DNA from: CAYUVA01 sp964448115 [NCBI: uncultured bacterium]
GTDB lineage: Bacteria; CAYUVA01
Reading direction: 5' to 3'
NCBI GenBank assembly: GCA_964448115.1
Contig: CAYUVA010000024.1
Span: 1 to 44,666, forward strand
Length of the DNA: 44,666 bases
Below, piece by piece: positions 8,186-14,732 of this stretch (its first letter is position 1; every line of letters starts with the position of its first letter). The notes under the pieces were generated by a model that saw only the letters and a list, made by a program, of their open reading frames with translations, had not been told where the DNA came from and ran no database searches. The position numbers and the translations under genes are program-made.

Positions 8186-8719
8186 GCTATAATTCATATC
8201 AAAATAGGGGCTTAGGTTGATCTGAATATCGAAGACCTGGTGAACGCCGTCTGTGATAGCCTGATCGTAATCGAAATCCTCGAAGTGCTCGCAAGCTGGA
8301 TTATGACACGAGAGGCAGGTAGCCTTACCAGGCATGATCAATCCCAACTGTTTGCGCTTATCCACATCCGTCATCACCTTAAGGTTGGCATAAAGGCTTC
8401 CCGCTCCATGGCACGCCTCGCACCCGACCCCCTCGAACCTGCCGTAACCGGTGGCATGACAGCCGAGACATTCTGCATTAGCACGTTGTTTTGGCTTGAG
8501 CAGGTTGAAGGCGTAGAAGTGCCTGGTCTGCTTCCATGAGCGGTAGGTGCGAAGGTGGCAGATCTTGCATAGCTTGTCTCCAACATAACGAGGGTAAGGG
8601 CTTGCGTTCTCCTGGGACAGTGAGACAGTCAGCCATAAAGCGAAAAACAGGATTGATAGCATGATAACAGGTCCTAACCTGGCTTTTTTCCTTTCGTATA
8701 AGTCAGTCTGCCTGTTCAT
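8180..8719 (-). CDS. Membrane-anchored or exported tetraheme cytochrome c, c554-like
   Basis: The 179-residue protein has an N-terminal hydrophobic segment (about residues 17-35) after a basic stretch, acting as signal or anchor. Four CxxCH heme-attachment motifs follow: CKICH, CLGCH, CEACH and CLSCH. The spacing and the ATGYG and GVGCEACHGAG context fit the cytochrome c554/multiheme family (PF13435-like). It should act in periplasmic electron transfer. The C-terminal tail after the fourth heme (NPACEHFEDFDYDQAI) carries one extra Cys. The gene is transcribed alone, convergent with the BadF-like ATPase. A functional link to that redox enzyme is possible but not shown. Confidence 0.85.
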   Translation of the reverse strand: MNRQTDLYERKKARLGPVIMLSILFFALWLTVSLSQENASPYPRYVGDKLCKICHLRTYRSWKQTRHFYAFNLLKPKQRANAECLGCHATGYGRFEGVGCEACHGAGSLYANLKVMTDVDKRKQLGLIMPGKATCLSCHNPACEHFEDFDYDQAITDGVHQVFDIQINLSPYFDMNYSL

Positions 8720-8831
8720 CTGCTTTGTATTGCTGAAGGTTGTTCATAGCCTAGATGCGTATGATTAAACTTTTATTGATAAGATATTCAATCAATGCGA
8801 TAATTTCAAGGGAAGTTCGATGGAGCATATC

Positions 8832-8860
8832 TTGACATTTGGCTATAAGCCAAATATTGT
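8832..8860 (+). promoter_or_regulatory. Promoter of the acpP-fabF-rnc operon with palindromic operator in its spacer
   Basis: A consensus -35 TTGACA (8832-8837) and a -10-like TATTGT (8855-8860) are exactly 17 bp apart. The spacer is occupied by the perfect inverted repeat ATTTGGCTATAAGCCAAAT (8837-8855), with 8-bp arms and a 3-bp centre. The position suggests that a dimeric repressor binding here would block RNA polymerase. The transcript would begin about 45 bases before the acpP start. Confidence 0.65.
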
Positions 8861-8911
8861 TTGTGATGTTAAGTTGATGATTAACTATCAAAAAAAGTTG
8901 GAGGGCTTGAA

Positions 8912-9154
8912 TTGACAAGGGATGAGATACTCGAGATCATGAGAGAGATCATCTCCGAGAAGCTCAAGAAAGACAAGTCGGAGATAAAGGAAAGCTCCAC
9001 CTTCAAGGATGACCTCAATGTTTACTCGCTCGATATAGTCGATCTCATAGTCGCCTTTGAGGATCGCTTCAATATCGAGATCCCGGATGCTGATGCCGAG
9101 AAGTTCGTAACCATTGGGGACGCCCTCGATTACCTGGTAAAGAAGACCTCGTAA
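8912..9154 (+). CDS. acpP: Acyl carrier protein
   Basis: The 80-residue acidic helical protein has the ACP fold. The phosphopantetheine-bearing serine is Ser39 in NVYSLDIVDLIVAFEDRFNIEIPD, which otherwise matches the ACP helix-2 consensus. The residue before the serine is Tyr where ACPs normally have Asp (DSL), which is notable. The start is TTG 8912, preceded by a strong TTGGAGGGC Shine-Dalgarno at the right spacing. It is the first gene of an acpP-fabF-rnc cluster, a classic order in bacteria. It carries growing acyl chains for type II fatty-acid synthesis in the cytoplasm. Confidence 0.92.
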   Translation: MTRDEILEIMREIISEKLKKDKSEIKESSTFKDDLNVYSLDIVDLIVAFEDRFNIEIPDADAEKFVTIGDALDYLVKKTS

Positions 9155-9247
9155 ATGGTGGCTTTCAATATATCAGGCAATATCATCTGAACAGCTATTG
9201 TTGATCAGATCTAATTCCCTACTAAGCAGAATCAACCATATCGAGTA

Positions 9248-10495
9248 ATGGCTGAAGGTATCAGGGTTGTAGTAACCGGCATGGGGGCAATTACTCCCTT
9301 TGGCATTGGCACCGATAGACTCGCCAGTGGTATCTTGGAGGGGAAAAGCTGCGTAACCAGCATCGATAAGTTCGATGCAAGCGCTTTTTCATCGCGCATG
9401 GCTGCCCAGGTGCCGGACTTCGTTGCCGAGGAATTTATTGATGGCGCACAGATCCGCAAGATGGCACGCTTCATCCAGTTGGCTATAGCTGCCTCCAAGA
9501 TTGCTCTTGGCGATAGCGGACTGATCATAGATGAAGACAAGGCTCGGCGAGTAGGGGTTTATATAGCCTCGGCAATCGGTGGATTGGACATGATCGAACA
9601 ACAAAGGGATATCCTCCTTTCCAAGGGACCGCGTCGTGTCAGCCCCTTTCTAATCCCATCGGCTATCCCCAACCTGGCTGCGGGGAATGTAGCCATCGAG
9701 CTTAACGCAAAGGGACCCAATCTTTGCCATTCCACTGCCTGTGCAGCCAGTGTTCATTCCATCGGTGAAGCATATCGCGCAATTCGCAGCGGCAAGGCTG
9801 ATGTGATATTCGCAGGGGGGAGCGAGGCGACGATCACACCTCTTGCGCTTGCTGGCTTCTGCTCTATGAGGGCGCTTTCCTGCCGAAACGATGAGCCACA
9901 AAAGGCTAGTCGCCCATTTGATAAGCTGCGCGATGGGTTTGTCATGGGGGAGGGAGCTGGAACGCTGGTGCTCGAGGAGTATAATCACGCCAATAAAAGA
10001 GGAGCAAACATTCTGGCAGAGATCATCGGCTATGCGGCAAACGCTGATGCATACGATATAGCAGCCCCCTGTCCAAAGGGAGAGGGAGCCTATCTGTGCA
10101 TGAAAGAAGCCTTGAGCGACGCCGGTATCGAGATCGATAAGATCGACTACATCAATGCCCACGGCACCTCGACACCGCTTAATGACAAGACCGAGACCGA
10201 TGCGATAAAAAGGCTATTCGGCAATAGAGCCTACCAGATACCGGCAAGCTCAACCAAGAGCATGGTTGGACATCTGCTGGGAGCTGCCGGGGCCGTGGAG
10301 ACCATCGCTTCTATAATCTGCATGAATCAAGGAATTCTTCACCCCACGATAAATTATGAACATCCGGATCCGGATTGTAACCTCGACTATGTGCCCAATA
10401 AAGCAAGGGAACATAAGATCAACTACATGCTCAAGAACTCCTTTGGATTCGGGGGCACCAATGGATGCCTGGTATTAAAACGATTCGAGGCTTAG
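9248..10495 (+). CDS. fabF: 3-oxoacyl-ACP synthase II (KAS II)
   Basis: The 415-residue thiolase-fold condensing enzyme extends acyl-ACP with malonyl-ACP. The catalytic triad is visible: Cys165 in STACAASVHSIGEA, His305 in NAHGTSTPLNDKTETDA and His342 in KSMVGHLLGAAGAVE. The C-terminal FGFGGTNGCLVLK is typical. Length and order match FabF. It lies 93 bp downstream of acpP, and its stop is 6 bp before the rnc start, so they are probably one transcript. The ribosome-binding site is weak. Confidence 0.95.
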   Translation: MAEGIRVVVTGMGAITPFGIGTDRLASGILEGKSCVTSIDKFDASAFSSRMAAQVPDFVAEEFIDGAQIRKMARFIQLAIAASKIALGDSGLIIDEDKARRVGVYIASAIGGLDMIEQQRDILLSKGPRRVSPFLIPSAIPNLAAGNVAIELNAKGPNLCHSTACAASVHSIGEAYRAIRSGKADVIFAGGSEATITPLALAGFCSMRALSCRNDEPQKASRPFDKLRDGFVMGEGAGTLVLEEYNHANKRGANILAEIIGYAANADAYDIAAPCPKGEGAYLCMKEALSDAGIEIDKIDYINAHGTSTPLNDKTETDAIKRLFGNRAYQIPASSTKSMVGHLLGAAGAVETIASIICMNQGILHPTINYEHPDPDCNLDYVPNKAREHKINYMLKNSFGFGGTNGCLVLKRFEA

Positions 10496-10501
10496 AGCCT
10501 T

Positions 10502-11212
10502 ATGAGCAATATGCTTACTGATGACAAGCTGAATCAGCTTCAAGAGAAACTGAACTATACGTTTAAGGATATAGATTACCTCAAGGAGGCGCTGACTCAC
10601 TCCTCTTATGCCAATGAGCAAAACGGGATGAACCTATCCTGCAACGAGCGCCTGGAATTCCTGGGCGATGCGGTACTCAGCTTCATCGCCAGCGAGCTTT
10701 TATTCAAGCTTTATCCTACCGAGAATGAGGGCGACCTGACCCAGCGCAGAGCCAATATAGTCTCCACGGTTGCCCTGAAAGAGAAGGCTGCCGAGCTGGA
10801 TCTCGCCTCGTATCTAGTGCTCGGCAAGGGAGAGGAGATGTCCAATGGAAGGAATAAGTCTTCCATCATGGCAAACACGGTCGAGGCTGTTATTGGGGCG
10901 GTCTTTCTCGATGGCGGAAGCAGGGCGGCTCGAAGGGTCATCAAACATATCTTCAACCAGGAGTTCAAATCCCCAGCTAGGGGAGCGCCGAAAAAGGACG
11001 AGATCTCCTTGCTCTACGAACTAGTTCAGCATAAATTCGACACCGCTCCGGAGTATAAATTCCTTCCCAGCATCGGTCCCCCCCACCAGACCAAGTTCTT
11101 CGTCGCCCTTTACATAATGGGGAGTTTCATTTGCGAGGGGAGAGGCAACAGCAAGAAAGGCTCCAAGAGAGATGCAGCCAAGAAAGCGATTAGTATCCTG
11201 AATGAAATGTAG
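10502..11212 (+). CDS. rnc: Ribonuclease III
   Basis: The 236-residue protein has an N-terminal RNase III domain with the signature NERLEFLGDAVLSF, including acidic residues E49, E52 and D56. A second acidic cluster, NTVEAVIGAVFLDGG, contains the metal-binding Glu. A C-terminal double-stranded RNA-binding domain spans about residues 165-236, ending in GSKRDAAKKAISIL. It cleaves double-stranded RNA such as rRNA precursors. Its place directly after fabF is conserved in many bacteria. Confidence 0.95.
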   Translation: MSNMLTDDKLNQLQEKLNYTFKDIDYLKEALTHSSYANEQNGMNLSCNERLEFLGDAVLSFIASELLFKLYPTENEGDLTQRRANIVSTVALKEKAAELDLASYLVLGKGEEMSNGRNKSSIMANTVEAVIGAVFLDGGSRAARRVIKHIFNQEFKSPARGAPKKDEISLLYELVQHKFDTAPEYKFLPSIGPPHQTKFFVALYIMGSFICEGRGNSKKGSKRDAAKKAISILNEM

Positions 11213-11230
11213 TATAATGTCGCCTATAAG

Positions 11231-12310
11231 ATGCTGCAAAAAGGGATAAAATCAAGGCTTGGCACTTGGATTAGAAACTATACAATCATTTTGTGCCTTG
11301 CATTGGGATTCTTTGTCTTGGGTTGCAAGGAGGCGCCACAACAGGAGCCGCCTTCAGTGCAGGCGGTCGCTTTTGTCAACGGTAGCCCCATAACCGTGGA
11401 TGCCTATAAAAGAAATACCAATATTCTGCTTAAGAGATACATGCTCATGTTCCCTTATACCAGCCTGGATCAACAGGACTATCAGCAGTCGGAGCAAGCC
11501 AGCCTGAACCACCTGATAAATCGGGAGCTTCTTTACCAGGAGTGCCAAAGGCTGAATCTGCCCATCACCGAGGATATGATAGAAGACAAGCTGAACCAGG
11601 TAAAAAGCAGGCTCGGCTCCGAGCAGGAGTATCAGAACTTCCTTAATGCCTCGACGATGAGCGAGGCTGATTTCATCGAGGATATCAAGCGGGATCTCGC
11701 TGTCAAGGTAATTGTTGCCAATGTCTTGCGACCCAAGATCGAGGTTACCGACCAGGAGCTTAGAGAGCTTTACGAAAAGAAGAAGAACATCCCAGCCATG
11801 GTCAGAGCCAGCCATATCGTAATCGTTGTCAAGGAGGACGAGGATGAACAGTCGCGCAAGAAGAAACGAGAGCTGATGGAGGAGATCCATAAAAAATTGA
11901 TCGAAGGGGCTGATTTCGCAGAGATGGCGCGCATGTACTCACAGGATCCATCAAGAAAAAACGGAGGAGATGTCGGATATTTCGCACCCGGGGAGATGGT
12001 TAAGCCATTCGAGCAGGTCGCTTACTCTCTTAATGTCGGTGAGACCTCCGATGTATTCGAGACAAGATATGGATACCATATACTAAAGGTTACCGACCGG
12101 AAAGAGCCTAGAACCGCCACATTTGATGAGCTGAAAAAGTCCCTCGAGGAGCAGATAAAAAACCGAAAGGTTAACCAGCTTCTAGCCCAGACCATCGATC
12201 GCCTGCGTGCAAGCGCCCAGATAAAAGTGCACAAGGACTTGGCTTCACTGGTCAATAAGCAAGCACAACAGCAGCAAAGCCCCCAAGAAGGCTCGATAGA
12301 TCCCTATTAG
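11231..12310 (+). CDS. Parvulin-type peptidyl-prolyl isomerase lipoprotein (SurA/PrsA-like)
   Basis: The 359-residue protein starts with a hydrophobic signal ending in the lipobox FVLGC, so it is probably an acylated envelope lipoprotein. A SurA-N-type helical domain follows, including VAFVNGSPITVDAYK and LNHLINRELLYQECQ. A parvulin rotamase domain spans about residues 193-300, with RASHIVIVVK, ADFAEMARMYSQDPSRKNGGDVGYF and YGYHILKVTDRKEP. It should assist folding of exported or outer-membrane proteins. It lies 18 bp after rnc and is probably the last gene of that operon. The C-terminus is Gln-rich. Confidence 0.92.
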   Translation: MLQKGIKSRLGTWIRNYTIILCLALGFFVLGCKEAPQQEPPSVQAVAFVNGSPITVDAYKRNTNILLKRYMLMFPYTSLDQQDYQQSEQASLNHLINRELLYQECQRLNLPITEDMIEDKLNQVKSRLGSEQEYQNFLNASTMSEADFIEDIKRDLAVKVIVANVLRPKIEVTDQELRELYEKKKNIPAMVRASHIVIVVKEDEDEQSRKKKRELMEEIHKKLIEGADFAEMARMYSQDPSRKNGGDVGYFAPGEMVKPFEQVAYSLNVGETSDVFETRYGYHILKVTDRKEPRTATFDELKKSLEEQIKNRKVNQLLAQTIDRLRASAQIKVHKDLASLVNKQAQQQQSPQEGSIDPY

Positions 12311-12386
12311 TTGTCATCCCCTTGGTGATCGAATGCAAATTAATGCAGGGAAAAAGGCGAGTTGCTGGTGTTTTTTATAAATGAAC

Positions 12387-12432
12387 TTGACTTTTTTGTC
12401 TAAAAAGCAGTATGGTTTACTAGGTAGTAAAC
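12387..12432 (+). promoter_or_regulatory. Promoter and overlapping palindrome upstream of the OmpA-like gene
   Basis: TTGACT (12387-12392) and TATGGT (12411-12416) are separated by 18 bp. A perfect inverted repeat, GTTTACTAGGTAGTAAAC (12415-12432; 8-bp arms, 2-bp centre), begins inside the -10 and covers the expected start of transcription. This is a typical repressor position. The ompA-like ATG is 55 bp further on. Confidence 0.55.
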
Positions 12433-12486
12433 ATGGATTATCAAAAGAAGATCACAGATGCCTTTAGTTGAAAGGAGCAAATCGAT

Positions 12487-13947
12487 ATGAGGAAATCAAG
12501 AATAAAGCTTACTTTGTTGGTAGCGATATTAGTGATTGCAACCCATGCCTACGGACAAAATGGTTCCAACAACCTCGGCTTCAGCGGAACCTTTTCGCTT
12601 TTAACTTACGATAACCTCAAGCAAGGTGAATTCGCCGGCGGGCTTTATTTTGATAACTATGACAGGACATTTGTATCTGACATTAGCGCTGACATATCCA
12701 ACCTCGCATTGTATGGCGCTTATGGCATCACCGATGATGCAGAGCTGGCGCTAAGAGTGCCGTATTCCTGGCTTAATATCGATGATGACTACAAGGATCA
12801 CAGCTTGGGGGATGTGGTTCTCGGCGGCAAGTACCGCTTCATTTACCATGAAGATAGCGATCTCGGCGCAGGTGGTATGCTCTTTGTCAAGTTCGGCACC
12901 GGCGATGAGGAGAAGATATATGCCACTGGCGAGACCGACTTCGGCGCTAGGTTCTTCTTGACCAAGGGGATGGGGAATCTAGGCTTCACATTGAACGCTG
13001 GTTACACGGTCATCGGCGAGCCAGAGGATTATGATTATGATGATGAGATCAACTATGGCGGCGGAATAACCCTTAAATTGAGCGATCATTTGACCTTCAT
13101 CACCGAGCTTACCGGCTCTACAGCCATCTCGGAGGGCATGGAGAACGACCCCCTGGATATAACCATCGGCGCCAGGCTGCACACCGAAAAGAGCCTGGTG
13201 GTCGGACTAGGTGCCCGCTATGCTTTGTCCGAAGATATTGACCATTGCCCAATCGGCGGAGTGCTGAACATAGGCTATTATCCCTGGGTACCGACACCGA
13301 CTCCGCTACCGGAGAACCACGCTCCAACTGTGAGCCTCTCGGCTGATAAGACCAGCATCATCGCCGGCAACACGGTTACCATAAATGCCACGGCTAGCGA
13401 CCCCGATGGCGACACCCTTTACTACAAGTGGTACATCGCCGATGTAGCACAGGCAAGTCGAGGTTCCACTTTCCTGTTCGATAAGACCGATACCGGCATC
13501 CATGTAGTTCGTTGCACGGTTGATGATGGTCGCGGTGGTATGGCTTCGGATTCGGTCCTTATGACCGTGCTCCCCAAGGTGGTCATCCCCAAGATAAAGC
13601 TCGAATTCAAGACCGAGCACTTCGAGTTCGATAATGCAACCTTAAGCGAGGAATACAAGGAATATTTGCGCAAGTTCGCCGAGGCGATGATGACCGACTA
13701 TAGGGATATGGATGTCCTCATCGAGGGATATACATGCCCGATCGGCACCGAGGCATACAACCTGGCGCTGGGACAAAGGCGCGCGGATGCGGTCAAGGAC
13801 TACCTCATCTCCCTTGGAGTTGATGAATCCAGAATTCATACGCTATCACACGGCGAGGATCCCCAGTACCTGATCGTCCCTTACGGCAGCAGATCAGAAC
13901 TCGCTCCCAACCGAAGAGCCACTGTAAAGCGCACCGAACAAGACTAA
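12487..13947 (+). CDS. OmpA-family outer-membrane protein with Ig/PKD-like domain
   Basis: The 486-residue protein has a signal peptide (about residues 1-23, ending HAYGQ). A beta-barrel-like region to about residue 265 is rich in alternating strands (LALYGAYGITDDAELALRV, VVLGGKYRF, LVVGLGARYAL). A short Pro/Thr hinge is followed by a PKD/Ig-like domain (about 278-365; NHAPTVSLSADKTSIIAG, ASDPDGDTLYYKWY). A C-terminal OmpA peptidoglycan-binding domain (about 375-486) includes EGYTCPIGTEAYNLALGQRRA and LAPNRRATV. It should anchor the outer membrane to the cell wall and may form a pore. AAAGGAG precedes the ATG at good spacing. Confidence 0.9.
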   Translation: MRKSRIKLTLLVAILVIATHAYGQNGSNNLGFSGTFSLLTYDNLKQGEFAGGLYFDNYDRTFVSDISADISNLALYGAYGITDDAELALRVPYSWLNIDDDYKDHSLGDVVLGGKYRFIYHEDSDLGAGGMLFVKFGTGDEEKIYATGETDFGARFFLTKGMGNLGFTLNAGYTVIGEPEDYDYDDEINYGGGITLKLSDHLTFITELTGSTAISEGMENDPLDITIGARLHTEKSLVVGLGARYALSEDIDHCPIGGVLNIGYYPWVPTPTPLPENHAPTVSLSADKTSIIAGNTVTINATASDPDGDTLYYKWYIADVAQASRGSTFLFDKTDTGIHVVRCTVDDGRGGMASDSVLMTVLPKVVIPKIKLEFKTEHFEFDNATLSEEYKEYLRKFAEAMMTDYRDMDVLIEGYTCPIGTEAYNLALGQRRADAVKDYLISLGVDESRIHTLSHGEDPQYLIVPYGSRSELAPNRRATVKRTEQD

Positions 13948-13969
13948 TAAGGTGAGCTGTTAATACAAC

Positions 13970-13996
13970 CAATCAAGTCTGCAAAGACCTTGATTG
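13970..13996. promoter_or_regulatory. Inverted repeat/hairpin with GCAA loop upstream of the HEPN-MNT pair
   Basis: Arms CAATCAAG and CTTGATTG are perfect complements. Inside, TCT and AGA extend the stem around a GCAA (GNRA-type) loop, with one bulged C. No T-tract follows, so this is not a good intrinsic terminator. It lies 40 bp upstream of the HEPN gene and could be an operator or an RNA structure. Confidence 0.45.
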
Positions 13997-14035
13997 AAGG
14001 AGCAATAGAATAACTTAACATAAGAATGTGCAAGG

Positions 14036-14419
14036 ATGGCTACCTCGGCTGAATATTGGATCTCATTGGCAAAGTACGACCTTGCCACCGCTATAGCTAT
14101 GTTAGATTCGGAAAGATTTTTATATGTGTTCTTCTGCTGTCAACAGGCTGTGGAGAAGATGCTCAAGTCCATAATCGCGGATAGAGAGAAAAAGTTACCC
14201 CCAAGAAGCCATAATCTTTTATCGCTTGCTAAAAGAGCAAAGATTGATATTAACGAACGAAATAAGGTTTTCTTTCAGATGTTATCCAGCTTTTATATTC
14301 AGACCCGCTATCCTGAGGAAACAGCAGATTTGTGGCAAAAGGCTGATAAGTTCAATGCTCGTGAGGTTTTGAAACAGACAAAGGAGTTTATTGATTGGTT
14401 AAGCTCGACCAAAAATTAG
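14036..14419 (+). CDS. HEPN-domain protein, putative toxin of a HEPN-MNT module
   Basis: The 127-residue helical protein has the HEPN-family pattern: YWISLAKYDLATAIAML at the start, FCCQQAVEKMLKSII in the second helix, RSHNLLSLAKRA (R57, H59), and QTRYPEET (R91) in a later helix. Family members in this genetic context are RNA-targeting toxins or are modified by their MNT partner. The start is fixed because a stop codon lies four codons upstream, but no well-spaced ribosome-binding site is present. The downstream nucleotidyltransferase overlaps it by 25 bp. Confidence 0.85.
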   Translation: MATSAEYWISLAKYDLATAIAMLDSERFLYVFFCCQQAVEKMLKSIIADREKKLPPRSHNLLSLAKRAKIDINERNKVFFQMLSSFYIQTRYPEETADLWQKADKFNAREVLKQTKEFIDWLSSTKN

Positions 14420-14718
14420 AGGAGCGTGCCCTTGAAGCAGTCGCGGTCGTTGCTCGGTTCGGAACCGTTGTGCGCGCTTATATCTTCGGTTCCCAAGTTG
14501 ATGGGAGAGCAGATGAATACAGCGATGTCGATGTAGGAATTTTCGTTGACGGGATTGAAAACTGGAGCTTTGAACACAGGGTTGAAGTGGCGATAAAGGT
14601 GTATAATGAGGTCGGCGATGATATGGAGGTGCACTTCTTTCCGGCTTGGAAAGTAGATAAATTTGACCCTGCAGGTTTTGCTGCTTGGGTGATGGAACAT
14701 GGTGTGCGGATATTCTGA
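14395..14718 (+). CDS. Minimal nucleotidyltransferase (MNT), putative antitoxin
   Basis: The 107-residue polymerase-beta-fold protein carries the motif GSQVDGRADEYSDVDVGIF, with G32-S33 and the metal-binding Asp44 and Asp46. A third acidic strand, DDMEVHFFP, follows. In HEPN-MNT pairs this enzyme transfers AMP to, and so neutralises, the HEPN toxin. The start is TTG 14395, with a strong AAGGAG at 14381-14386, 8 bp upstream and inside the HEPN gene, so translation is coupled. It ends 14 bp before the carboxypeptidase start. Confidence 0.87.
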   Translation: MVKLDQKLEERALEAVAVVARFGTVVRAYIFGSQVDGRADEYSDVDVGIFVDGIENWSFEHRVEVAIKVYNEVGDDMEVHFFPAWKVDKFDPAGFAAWVMEHGVRIF

Positions 14719-14732
14719 TTGAGAGGGATTTA

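Noticed and set aside
13948-14035. Terminator after the OmpA-like gene
   Set aside because: The hairpin at 13970-13996 lacks a T-tract. It is reported as a structure or operator candidate instead.
14685-14732. Upstream start (TTG 14685) for the carboxypeptidase
   Set aside because: It would overlap the MNT gene and place 16 residues before the signal peptide. ATG 14733 has GAGAGG and a clean signal sequence.
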